Origin: Stratiolaelaps scimitus | Lineage: Eukaryota > Arthropoda > Arachnida > Mesostigmata > Laelapidae | DNA length: 64,000 nucleotides | Assembly: GCA_019614645.1 (NCBI GenBank) | Contig: JABWDB010000002.1 | Span: 18,575,501-18,639,500, forward strand | Direction: 5' to 3' | In this document: positions 46,601 through 57,675 of the stretch, piece by piece | Layout: the number at the start of each line of letters is the position of its first letter | Numbering within the stretch: the stretch's first letter is position 1 | Translations under genes and position numbers: made by a program | The notes under the pieces: generated by a model | What the model was told of the DNA's origin: nothing | What the model saw: the letters and a program-made list of their open reading frames with translations, nothing else | Database searches by the model: none

Positions 46601-47996
46601 CATCGTCCAGTCAATGCTAGAAACGTCTGATCCACTAATATAATAGAAATATTATAATAGCAGCTTAAGCAGAATGACGATAAGTAGGCCGAGCGGAAGC
46701 CACAGCATTAAAAAACTATTGTGGATTATTGTGGTAACTTGCGTCGCAATAAGTTTTAAGTTGCGGAGAGGCTATAAGTAACGAAGGTAACAATGTATTC
46801 TGAGCACATGCCTATGCGGCAAAACTGCATAGCCCACCTGCTCTGACCACCGATGCTTCGCTGATCTGCTTTCCGATCTCGGCACAGGCAGTTCAGCAAG
46901 TTCGTTATGGCTACACTTCGCCTTGTCTATTCGCCCATGACTGCTGCTGACACCTGAAGGCTAATGATGCATCCTCAGCTGAATGCAAGGTGCAGCTGCA
47001 GCCTCATCTTCTTCGGCCACAGCAAACCGGCAGATGATATCAGAGCGATGCGCACTGCGTACGTTGCGGTCAGAAGTACGAAAACCCCTTTAGCCAAACG
47101 CCTCAAGCGCGCTGCTGCTGTTTCTACAGAGGTTCGTAGAGCATTAGTGCTCGGCAGCAACTGAACAGATGTGTGACGATGCCCCACTTACCAACGGAAC
47201 AGCTGATTGTTGTCCACTGGAAATACGGTTCGCAGCTGCAGCCGGCACAGCTGTTGCATGTGGAAATTTCTCCGTAACATCATCGCAAGGGGGGAATTGA
47301 ATGAAATGCAATCATTACCATTATCGCCACCGTCGAATCCGGTTGATGCGCTGGGCATCTTATTCTGGCATCTTCGCTGTCTGTATCACTTTCTTCTGAC
47401 GGTGTGGCCTTCAAAAACGATGGTCGCTCTGAGACAGAAAGAAAGCGAGTGCAGCTTGTGAGAGGTATCGATGTAATGGCCAATTATCGACACAATTTAT
47501 CGAAATCCCTGCGATAAATCTAAACGTAAACTATTCTTAGCATATGTACACATACATCTACACAGCTTCTGCAATAAAGAGTACTCCCATAAAAAGAAAA
47601 AGTACCATAGTGTGTAATGTTTTGTCCGATAACTATATAACAATATGGTCGTTATAAGCTCCAACCTCGTGAGTATCCATCTCTCTTCTCTCTCTCTCTC
47701 TCTCTCTGTATTACTCTATCTATTTAAGAATTATCGTCGTTCATTGTCACACCCTCCTCATTCCAGTGGCCGCTTCCCAAAAAGTTTGTTCATCTTTCTC
47801 TTAAAGCACCCGCTCACGGGCCGTCATGAGGGCGTCTTGGCCCGGCTGCCGATCAGCTGGTTGCGTCAATTCGCGTGGTGGCTTCGTCAGTCGCTGCAGG
47901 CACGACGCGCTCTCGTAGGGTATTTCTACTAGGCCGATGTCGATACCGTCGCCTTGGGTCGTCGTCGTCGTCGCTGAGTTGTCGCACCGCGTTCCT

Positions 47997-47997
47997 G

Positions 47998-48027
<30 letters not shown>
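47997..48027 (+). repeat. (GA)n microsatellite
   Basis: About 13 GA units. Confidence 0.9.
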
Positions 48028-48029
<2 letters not shown>

Positions 48030-48387
48030 GCGCTTGTCGCAGTAGTAGATGCGCGTAACAGCCGCCGCCGTAGAAAGCGAATATCCCGCCGCTGCCGCCG
48101 CTGGTGCCACTGCTGCCAGTGGCCCCGCCGCCGTTGTTGTCGTCGCGAGAAGCGCTCACCGATGCTGGCGTTGGTCTTCTCTGTATATGTCGGTGCCCGG
48201 TGGTCGCCTGTCCGCTAGAGAACCCGCGAACTGCTTTGAACTGCTGCCAGCCGCGCACCGTTCGCTGCTCTGCTGCTGCTGCTACCGGAGGATGATTCTG
48301 TGTGTGAGAGCCGATGCTTTGGAAGCGAACGACACAGCTACAGGAGAGAAACAGAGAGGGAGAGAGAGAGAGACAGAAGAGAAGGCA

Positions 48388-48410
48388 GTAGCAGCAGCAG
48401 CAGCAGCAGA
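48388..48410 (+). repeat. CAG triplet tract
   Basis: Seven or so AGC units following a GA-rich stretch. Confidence 0.8.
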
Positions 48411-49850
48411 GAACGCTACCGATGATGCTGATGCCACCAGCGCCAGCCGTCGCAAAGGTGAACAGCCGCCGCCAAGGACAGATCAACAGAGGCAGCAGCA
48501 GCGTTTCGCGTTAGTTCGTCCGTCCGTCCGTCGGCCGAACTGCTGAACGCGTCGTTGTCGTCTATGCCTACTCGACAGCGATGACGACGACGACAGAAGC
48601 AGCAGCAGCAACAACAACAACGCCAACAGCCAAATAACAACGCTTAGTGGTTGTGGCGGCGGCCGCGGTGGTGGTGGTGGTGGTTGGTTGTAGTACCAGT
48701 GGTAGTGGTACTGCCTGAGTGACCCGCGCGGCTTCGGTCGGAGAAGCCGATGGCGCGGGGAGAGGGCGAAACGCGGGGCTGTAGCCTGCCTGACTGGCTG
48801 GCCATGCTTCAGCAGCATGGCCGATCGAGACCGCAGCTGGTAGCTGGCAGTTCGACCGACGCACGCGCGAAACACGCCTAAGAGTGTTGCTGCTGCTGCT
48901 GCTTCTATCGCGTTGTTGACAGGGAGAATGAGAAGGGGAGAGCTCGGAGTATGACTTACTAACTATAATAGGAGAAAAAAAAACCAGCCCATAGAGAGAT
49001 AATCTGGAGGGAGGCAGGCTGCTTTCGGCCACTTGAATTTGCAGGAGATAGAGCGGACTCACGAGCGATTGACTGGCGGACTCACTGCGTGATTGGACGA
49101 ACCGCGTAGGGCAAACTGTGAATTGAAGGGAGAACGCAGAAGAGATACGTGTTACGCTCGCAAATGGAGAATACGAGAGAGACGTGGCAACGTTGATCGA
49201 AAAGCCACGTCAACATGCTTAGGGAACAGTGCCGTAGCGGATGCCACAGCGATCCCGGCTTCGCGATAGATATTGCACGCTATTTATGTATGGACCGTCG
49301 ACGAATATAAGATCCGGCGACAACGCTGTCGCCGTGAAAGCGAACGCTGAGAGAATCAGGGACGGTCAACGAGGTAGAAGAGAGCAATGTCTGGTACACA
49401 CACGCACACGCACGCACAAAGAAATCACCCCACTGAAAGACAAAACATAGTTGAGGATCAGCACAAGGGAATGAAGTAACTGATGCACTATGGTGCGAGC
49501 AGCTAACAAGGCTGTACTGTTAACGTTCGTGGGACGGTCACGATAAAATGAAATGCCTACCCCGCTGCTGTCTACGGTCGGACGAAGTAACGGCTGAAAC
49601 GCTATGCTGAGATAGATAACGACAAAACAACGAAGCGTGTTGGAGGCCAGCGAAATCGTCCCTTTGCACGTAGAGGAAGGGATTACGTTTGGCGCAACAC
49701 GGGCGGGGAGGGGGAGTAACAGATAAGATGCTGACATGAATGTATGTTTGTTGGTAGATGACAGTCTTAGGGAAAGACGGAGGCGGTAAACAGACGACAA
49801 ATAACTGGAGATGAATACAAAAACTTGGAGAATACAAGAATCCTCTGTGC

Positions 49851-49852
<2 letters not shown>

Positions 49853-49905
<53 letters not shown>
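49853..49905 (+). repeat. (TA)26 microsatellite
   Basis: The longest pure TA repeat in the window, about 52 bases. Confidence 0.92.
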
Positions 49906-49907
<2 letters not shown>

Positions 49908-50742
49908 ATTAATAGATACTTTATGTGCCTATTAATCTATTTAAGTTCCGAATTGGTAACCGCAGCTGAAGGGTCTTCAAGACGCTAACTTGTTGAAGAC
50001 ACATACGGTAGACACCATGATTTTCTCGGTATACATCGACAGCAGCAACTTATCGTTTATCTACGCCTAACCCACTTGACAAGTTAAGCTTCAGAATTTG
50101 TATTGCGCCAACCTGACTCATGTAGGTAACACTCCTAAAGATATTTTCTACTTCCCTTATTATTCGTACTAGTATATCAGAGATATGAATTATTATATAA
50201 TAAGATACTACAAGTCTATATAGATCGAAATGAAGTTCAATACTCCCATGCTGCATTACACAGTTCTTAACAATATAATGAATCAAACGATACCTAGAGC
50301 ATGGTATTAATTGAAAACAATTCGACTACGGTCACTATTAATTTGTAAAATGCGTTTGTGTACAGGATGAGAAAAAAGTTGGCGTTCCTGTTTGGAATGT
50401 GAGCCTACCGTGAACCGGGAAGCCGCAACCTTGTCTCTGTTCATCTGGGAATCAGAATGTTGGTGCCAACTCTTCGATGATCGTCTTTCTTCCTATTGGT
50501 TACCCTTCTTTTGGCTCCACTCTGTATATAGATTGCTACACCCGACAGCACACTATATTATTATTCAATATACATTACAATATAATAACAATAATAATAC
50601 TTGATCCTATAGAACATAAAATAATGGTTGCCCTCGTTCGGATTCATATGTCGACCCCCTCGCTGCAGCAGCAGCAGCAGAAATAGTTGCCAATTGTTTA
50701 GTAATAGTTGCCAAATTTAATTATCAATTACTAACTCATCAG

Positions 50743-50903
50743 GCGTCGGTGGTGGTGGCGGTGGTGGCGGTGGTGGCGGCGGCCAGCAAAGCGGAAGTAA
50801 CAAGGGCGGCAAGTCTGTGCGTGATACCCAACAACAAGCAACAGCGCTATTGTTACTTACAGTCTACTTAAAAGCCTACACTGTATATATACGATTAGTG
50901 TGA
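50743..50903 (+). CDS. Candidate exon encoding a poly-Gly / Gln-rich segment (unassigned)
   Basis: The sequence TTACTAACTCATCAG just before 50743 contains a strong branch-point-like TACTAAC and an AG acceptor, although the gap between them is unusually short. From 50745 the frame reads Val and 12 Gly, then QQSGSNKGGKSVRDTQQQA, and stays open to a TGA at 50901-50903. The Gly codons come from a GGTGGTGGC repeat. The tail after the Gly run is not simple repeat, which favours coding, but no donor or partner exon is established and the tract could simply be a microsatellite. Confidence 0.22.
50745..50783 (+). repeat. GGTGGTGGC nonamer repeat
   Basis: Three copies of a 9-base unit plus a GGC tail; see the candidate exon at the same place. 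Confidence 0.85.
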
Positions 50904-51963
50904 GTGGCCGCTACCTACAGCCCTTCATTGGCGCCACCGCGTCGTTCAGCCGCTAGGACATAAGCGGTTGCAATCAGGTAGGTGACTGTATCAGCGGCAC
51001 TCCCGAAGGTAGACGTTATTGTCGGCTCGAGCAGCAGCAGCAGCAGCAGTAGTGGTAGTAGTTGGGTTAAACGAGCAACGACGGCAAACGGCCATAGCCA
51101 CCGTAGACGCCACCGCCACTATAACCTATTCTAGCCTAACCTAAGTAAGGGCAGACAGGTCGACGACGCCAGAAATGCCAAAAAGCTAAAGGGCCATAGC
51201 CGTAACCATAGCAGCAGCCGCTGCCGCAGCAACCTGAACAGAACGAGTGAGATGGTCCATTCGTCTGTCTGTCTGATTATTCGTTCGTTCGTGCTCCCCG
51301 CGCCAACGCTCTGCTGCTGCTGCTGATAGCGATTGAGTTAAGCTACAGGAGCAACGTCCAGCACCGACTGTGCGTGGGATGCGTGCGCGATGGTGCCGCT
51401 ACCGGCAACATCAATGTCTGCCTACATAATATTAATACTAGTAATAATAATAACAACAATAATACTGCCAGCAACAACAACGACGACGACAACAACAACA
51501 ACACGTTTATAGCCGACAGGACTTATAACGCCTAGAAGCAAAAGAAGCGACAGATGCAATAGCAACAGCATGAGTAGTGCCACCATCATCATCATCATCC
51601 TCATAGAGTAGTGGTAGAAGTAGTGGTAGCATATTACATGAGTCCGATATCAGCGCACGGCGTTCTATTTGATATATATATATATATACAGAGTAGCCTG
51701 TAATGTAGGTTAGTTATGATGCCGTAGAATGGGTTCGTTCGCCCAGTATAAATATATACATTCTATTTACAACTCGCAGACAGACTATTATAGGTATGTG
51801 ACCCACAGGTATATATATATATATATACATGTGTGTGTGTGCATGAGTGGATTGCAGCTGTCAAAATAGAGGCCACCCTATTCTTCTATACACTAGTGGT
51901 CTCTAGAATTAATTTGTTTTCACTATTTGCTGTGGCTAGTAGTTTTCCGTAAATCCGAGAACG
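50904..51963. other. Gene-free stretch with triplet and TA repeats
   Basis: CAG units near 51029-51050, AAC/GAC units near 51470-51505, TA runs at 51672-51688 and 51811-51828, the latter followed by TG. No gene recognised. Confidence 0.5.
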
Positions 51964-52170
51964 GTAAGGATTTTATTGGTTTATTAAAGGACCTGTAATT
52001 TTTACAATGCGCAAGTTCTCTCATATGTAACGTCGCGGGACTTGAACCTGCGGCACCGTACTAACGCAAAATAGGTGGCACAAAAGTAGAAGCCCTTCAG
52101 TTTTCAGATTTCTTCGTCGCTAGTGGTCGCGTCGATACAATGGACTTAACCGCTTGACTTAACCGTAATA
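51964..52170 (-). mobile_element. tRNA-Ser-like SINE, family A, copy 4, with a lengthened head
   Basis: The minus strand has an intact pol III B-box GGTTCAAGTCC at 52038-52048 inside a good T-arm (GCCGCAGGTTCAAGTCCCGC), then CATATGAGAGAACTTGCGCA and the tail CCTTTAATAAACCAATAAAA. Serine-tRNA-like A-box sequence AAGCGGTTAAGTCC is at about 52144-52157. The A- to B-box spacing is about 60 bp longer than in copy 1, so the head either carries an insertion or belongs to another subfamily. The 5' limit is approximate. Confidence 0.65.
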
Positions 52171-52214
52171 CGAACTTGACTCGCTTCAATTGTACAAAAT
52201 AACACCTACATTAC

Positions 52215-52349
52215 CTCTGCTGAAATCTGCAATAGCATTTTTTCTGCACCGATACAGACATATAATACAGCACCGAGAAGCATGAAAGCCGGCCGGTCAA
52301 ACTCATGATGTAGTGAAAGCGTAACCTCTTCTATATCAAGAGCGTTCCT
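52215..52349 (-). CDS. Candidate internal coding exon with a membrane segment (unassigned)
   Basis: A 135-base (45-codon) minus-strand interval is bounded by an acceptor ACATTTCCTCAG before 52349 and a donor GAG/GTAATG after 52215; both boundaries are phase 0. The product would start RNALDIEEVTLSLHHEF, continue with DRPAFMLLGAVLYVCIG, a likely transmembrane stretch, and end in AEKMLLQISAE. Composition is protein-like and free of the low complexity that fills nearby frames. I do not recognise the family and found no partner exon, so this remains a candidate. SINE family A copy 4 lies just downstream. Confidence 0.3.
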
Positions 52350-52469
52350 CTGAGGAAATGTGGTCAGTATTATTTTTTTTTTCACCCACCAGGCCATTTC
52401 TTTCTCTTGTGACTTCACGAGTAGCCGACCTTCGTGATGGCAGCCCTGATATGGAAGCGGCATCCTCAA

Positions 52470-55400
52470 ATAAATCAGTTGACAGATGGCAGTTCAGCCA
52501 TTGCAACTAAGACGTAAACGCACAGCGGGAGAGGGAATCTATGAGGTTAGTAGTTACACAAATTGTGCACAGCACATAAGAACTTTCCTTAAAATTATTT
52601 TAGACCTTTCATATGATAGAAATATCACCTGACCTCATGTCCACAAGTGCCGAACAAATACGACTGTTTTCGCCTATTGTGCTCCTCGAGACATTCGAAG
52701 CCCACAATAATATAATATATGACACTAACAAATAATGAATATGCAATGCGTATACCGTCTAATATATGTGTACTTGAAGTATAACAGTACTATAACAGCA
52801 TCGACGCAACAAAATAAATCCGAATAACCGCTATCGACTGTTCGTTCATTCCATTCATCGAATTGAAAAGTGGCTGTTCTATGTCACTGCAGCAAACACA
52901 GGATCGATCCTCATTCGCAATTGACACCGTCGAAGACCAGCACGTTTCCGCTCAGCGTCGCGTCCAAGTTCACATACTCCCGCTAACAACTACCAGCAGC
53001 GCTATTCGTAAATGTGGTCAGTGGCTCTCAGCAGCATCGATGTTGAGAAAACTATCGCTGGCCGTGGGGTTGAGGCCGTTGGGGGCTCGTGGCAGGAAAA
53101 GGCTACCCGGACGAAGGCTCATACGGGGTGTGTATGTGTGTGTGTGTGCGATCGGCTGGTTGCGACGGTAATCGTGGTGTTGTGAAAACCACGGTGCTGC
53201 CGGAGGTGCTGGTACACAAACGTAGCCAGCAACCGGAGGCGGGGGGTAGCTTGGTGGGGCTCGGAGAGGTGCCGCGTTCAGTCCTTGGGCCAATGGCCCT
53301 CCCTTCGATCCGTCGGGGGTTAGGCCGCGAGGAGAACCGGAGGAGGTTACATTACTGGCGGCATGCCGGTTGGGCTGGCTGGCTGGCTCGAGTCTGCATG
53401 ACTCGACCGATGATATATCGTATATTCGAAAGGCCGGCCACGATATTTATGAGCGCGTCACATATTTCCGAGGGAAGAGAGGGAGAATAGCGGGGTGCTA
53501 TATGCTGGTGGTGGTTGCGGCGATGGTTGTGCTCAAGTCTAGTCCCAGTGTACCCCTTGGTGAGCTAATGGGAATGATACTGATGATGATGGTGATGATG
53601 ATGACGATGGTTGGCCAGCGCCGTGGTCGGGGGACAGGGGTGCGCCCAGAGGACGACGACGACGACGAATGGGGCAGCTTGGGATAGAACTCGGTTTCGG
53701 CTTCACTTGGGAACGGACGGATGGGGCCTGAAAGGAGTAGGTGATCCAGAGGCCGCGTTACGAGGGAGACAGGCCAGCAGCTACGGCTGGCCATTGGTTG
53801 AGCAAGTTTTCTACTACATTACTCTCGCCGCTGCTGGTCGTCGGGGAGCGAAGCGTCGTACACCGGCTACGCTGCTGCTACTGCCGCCGCCACCACCACC
53901 ACCACTAACATCGTAGCCGACGCCGGATCGGTCGCAGATCTACGCCATGCGGCCGATGCCCCAAATCGGTAAGCGAAGTGGATCAGCAGCGCCAGTAGCG
54001 TTCTTTAGTGGCACACGAGACCTGGGTAGTAGCTGTTTGCCCTATCGGCTTCATGCGCTGACCCGCCCCCGCCGAATACGCAAGCTAGCAATAGGGATCT
54101 GGTCCCCTTCTCGACGCACTCTCTCGTCCCTAGCTTTTTCATAGATAAGCAGTCCAGTACAGCAGAAGCATAAACGTCGCCGCCGCTGCTTTTTAAGCAA
54201 GGGGAAATAAACATAAAAATAATTTAAGTTCCATTAGCGATGTGTGCCACTGCTGCGGCTGCTGCCGGACGCGAAGCAGCGAATGGTGACCCCACTTCAA
54301 AATCATACCGATAGATCCAGATAGCTGCTTGCTGATCGCTATGGTAGCTGCCACTCAGCGAGAATAGGGAAGGGTCAAACTCGATACGGTATTCCTTTAA
54401 GAGGTGGGACGACAGAGAGAGAGAGAGCACCATCTCTCTCTCTCTCTCTCTCTCTAAGATATGACACCGTTGTAAGCGGATAATGTAGGAACGGTAAAGC
54501 CTAACTGGGTCCGTTGAGTTGATGGTGCAATCGGTACAGTAATGCTGCTGTTTACGGACAGAGCATTTGAGAGGCTCAACATATTTCGGAAATGATACGC
54601 GACGAGTGACGTCTACGCGTCAATCTGTTGTTGTCCGGGAATTGTGAATATGACCATGTTGGTGATATAATATAAACTTGAACAGGTGCAGGTTACTTAA
54701 GAATATATTTTCCTATATAATAATCGACAAGCGAGAAGCGAGTCCGCGCATTTTACTCAGGCTGTTCAGTAAACGCTGTGGAAGGTTGGCTCATCGGCTC
54801 ATTTAGCAACGACATGATGGTCGCAGTTGACGCTGGCTAGATGTATGTATATGTGTGCGCGCTCGCGGCTGGACAGTCACGCGGGTGTCGAAAATATTTG
54901 GCACCTCTGCAAACGCACCTGGCCGGCTGGGGCTCGCCTGCTCTCCCTTTATCCTATCCGCCACTGGTGTCTCAGCTGCCGCTAATAAAGTCCACATGGT
55001 ACAATACCCTTGGGACAAAACTGAAGCTGGCGGAAGTTGGGAGATGAACTCCAGCAGAGATCTCTCGCTCTCCTCCCAACGCGCACACCTTCAAGCTTTT
55101 CTTCATCTTCCCCAACCGTCTCCAGCCAGCACGCAGTGAGGGGCACCCATCGTCGTCCACAGGCAGACGCGGCCGCTCGCGCCCGCAGACACGCACACAC
55201 GCACGCATGCACTCACTCATTCACTAACTCACCCCCTGTTCCGAGATTCGAATTTACTCCATGGAAATGGGCAGGCACTGTGCCCTTGCGTGGGGCTGCT
55301 ATCGTTACTCTCGGTGTGTCCTCTCCTTTGTCGTCGTACGGATTACGCGTTCACTCTGGCAGCCAGCGCGCAGCTTACAACAAGAAGACGATTTTTTGCT

Positions 55401-56386
55401 CTCACCACCAGCAGCTTTTCCCCTTCTCATTCTCGTGAGCTTTTTGTGCGTTCGCCGGTGGTATTAGTGGTAAGAGTGTTGCGCGGCAGCACTATATATA
55501 TATATATACACAGAGGACAGTGCAAGAAAAAGTGTGAACACAGGAACAACTGACCTGTATCGTTGTCATCTAGAAGAAGGAAGAGGAGGACGTGCAGGTG
55601 ATGCAAACACGCAAGCTAAGATGATGAAGGGAAATTCGGGCGCATCGTCCCCCCCCACCCCACTTGCGCCTCGAGTGAATGTCGCAAACGCGTTGTACGG
55701 CGTTCTCTGTCATGGGATGGTGATGGTTGGTGATGATGGTGATCCGAGTCGTTGTGCACACAGACGGCCGACACCAACGTTGTATCGCGTATGTTACTCT
55801 CTGCATACTGTTAGTGGATGACACTGAACAGTTGAACACGGCAAGGAAACACACACACACGCCGAAGAGGCTAGCAACAACAAGAACAAGGACTGATGGG
55901 TGTAATCGTGTGGCCCTCATATTGTCTTAGTGTCATCGTAGCTCATGGGTATTGGCGCTCATGTCCGTTGCCGCATTTGGCTAGCTAGCGGCTGCAGCGA
56001 TAGCAGCAGCAGCAGCAGCTGGCGGTATTAGCCAATCAAGGCGGGGGTGGTCCTTGAGCCATGGGTCTGGCCTGGACTGGCTGGTCTCAACCGGCCTAAC
56101 TCCCTTGCTTACTTGGCTAGAAGCAGTGCAGAGCTGGATTGACGGCACGCGGTCGAAACGGTCGGCGAATTTGAAGATACATCGCATGAGAGGGCAAGCC
56201 GGCCAACCTATGCGCCTGTCGCTGGGGGTTGTAACACGGGGACGCAGGCTGAAGGCAAAACAGACGCGGAGTCATGAGCGAGAGACAAAGATGCCCCCAA
56301 AAGCAGGGATCGCTGGTGCAAGGGGACGGGGACAGGCTTTGACAGGGCTCAACCAACGAGAAGAAACGAGTTGGCAAACACACTAA
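52470..56386. other. Gene-free stretch
   Basis: No gene recognised. A TGGC/TGGCT-rich block (53.37-53.39 kb), GAT/GAC triplets (53.58-53.67 kb), CCACCA units (53.89 kb) and a TA run (55493-55509) are present. Frames on both strands at 53.0-53.3 kb are Pro- or Gly-rich without recognised domains. Confidence 0.45.
54413..54456. repeat. GA tract and CT tract forming an inverted repeat
   Basis: A GA run at about 54413-54427 and a CT run at about 54434-54456 are complementary across a loop of about six bases (CACCAT). The result is a potential perfect dinucleotide hairpin. Confidence 0.8.
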
Positions 56387-57152
56387 TTAGCAGAAACGGC
56401 ATTGACGGGGCCGGTAAGGGGAGGCTGGCGAACGAATCAGCGGTAGAGCGAACAGATTCGGACAACGACGACGACGATCCTTGCCGTGTCCACTGGCGTC
56501 CATGACGAGGCTTCGACGACCGATTTCGTCGAGGACCGAGATAGCTGCTGTTTCGAAGAGGGAGACTGCGCTAGTATCGCGTTGAGGATACACGCAAGAG
56601 ATCACGATGCAGCGCTGATTGACTGACCGCTCCGATGAGCAGTTACTACAACACGTATGTATGATACGAAGTGATTTGGGGGTTGCGGAGGCCCCGACCA
56701 CCTCCAATGATTCCGAAATCGATTCAGCACAAGCGTAATGTTTGCTTTGGACCCAAGAATCAAAACGCTGTGTTGTCAATGAACAGAACGAAATCCTTAT
56801 GGGTCGCGTTCTCTTGAGCCTGCTTGGTGTGGCGTTCACTGCAGACAAGCAAGCGATGAAAGATCTGCTGCCCGTGTACCCTTGCAAACATGATACTTCT
56901 CAGCTTAAATCCCAGCAGGAATCGCAGCAATCGACCTATTGTAAATTGGATAGTATATTTGGAAGGGTCGACGTTAGCTGCTTCGCCGCGCTGTACAACA
57001 AGAGTAGACGAAATAGGTGGAGGATGTACTATCATATCTGGTGTGCTGTCGCGGACACGAGAGCCGGAGGGCATGCATGTGTTTGTTGATATCACGTTAC
57101 GTGGGGTTACGGCGAAGCGGCAGGCACTTGGCCTAACGAAATATCGAAACAT
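56387..57152 (-). pseudogene. Possible decayed non-LTR retrotransposon (LINE) endonuclease region
   Basis: On the minus strand, about 56480-56620 reads NQRCIVISCVYPQRD followed by LFETAAISVLDEIGRRSLVM and DASGHGK. This resembles the block of I/R1-type LINE endonucleases where a strand ending in Y.PP is followed by IGRRP.V..GDFNA. Upstream in another frame (about 56770-56900) are HGQQIFHRLLV and QENATHKDFVLF, loosely like the N-terminal part of the same domain. The frame changes between the two parts and no reverse transcriptase motif (F/YADD) was found downstream, so this is at best a truncated fossil. A chance match is possible. Confidence 0.3.
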
Positions 57153-57204
57153 AGCCTGAGATTTGCAACAACGTTGCGTGATGGATAGACGACATAATAA
57201 AGTA

Positions 57205-57277
57205 GAGATGGTGAGGACTCGAGTCCTGCTGACTCCTGGATATTCTCGGTTGAGCTAGCTGTGGCTTTTGCCCTCAC
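57205..57277 (-). repeat. tRNA-like sequence (degenerate tRNA or SINE head)
   Basis: The minus strand holds an A-box TAGCTCAACCGAG at about 57246-57258 and a B-box relative GGACTCGAGTCC at 57215-57226, with tRNA-like spacing. The outermost bases GTGAGG and CCTCAC are complementary, 69 nt end to end, but the inner acceptor and T stems do not pair properly. I therefore read it as a decayed tRNA-derived element and not a working tRNA gene. It does not match families A or B. Confidence 0.35.
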
Positions 57278-57634
57278 ATGCAGAAGGATAGTTTTAGGGG
57301 TCGCAGTTTAGCAAGCGGCCATCGTTAGTTGTTGTGTGCTTATATTGTTGCAGAAAGCATTTCTCAAGTGATCGAGGGAAACAGGGCACGTTAGTGTGTA
57401 TAATACCCGAGAGAGTCAATTACGGTTGGTGAACTGCGATAAAATTGTCAAATGTATGAATCAGTTTGTGATGCGACCACCTTCCTTAGGGATGACACGA
57501 TACTTTCGATCTAATAAGTGTGATTTCTATGCGGGACGAATCAGTGCATCGTACAGGGTCTTCAACTTGAAGTAAAGTCCACTCTACTTCAATACCCCAT
57601 GTCAATGTATCACACGAGTTAATTAAGTTCATAT

Positions 57635-57675
<41 letters not shown>

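Larger units (their letters stand above)
40445..50742. other. Repeat-dense gene-free stretch
   Basis: No gene recognised. CTG/CAG, GCC, GTT, GA/CT and TA repeats make up an unusually large share, especially at 42.8-44.4 and 47.7-48.9 kb. A consensus donor CAG/GTAAGT on the minus strand at 40445/40444 is preceded only by a short frame. Open frames at 47929-48486 (minus) and 48049-48546 (plus) are long but are poly-Ala, poly-Cys and Arg-rich products of the repeats. Confidence 0.45.

Noticed and set aside
47929..48546. Overlapping open frames of 185 codons (minus) and 165 codons (plus)
   Set aside because: Both are made of poly-Ala, poly-Cys, Leu-Ser and Arg-rich stretches dictated by CAG, GA and GCC repeats; no domain, and each is the shadow of the other.
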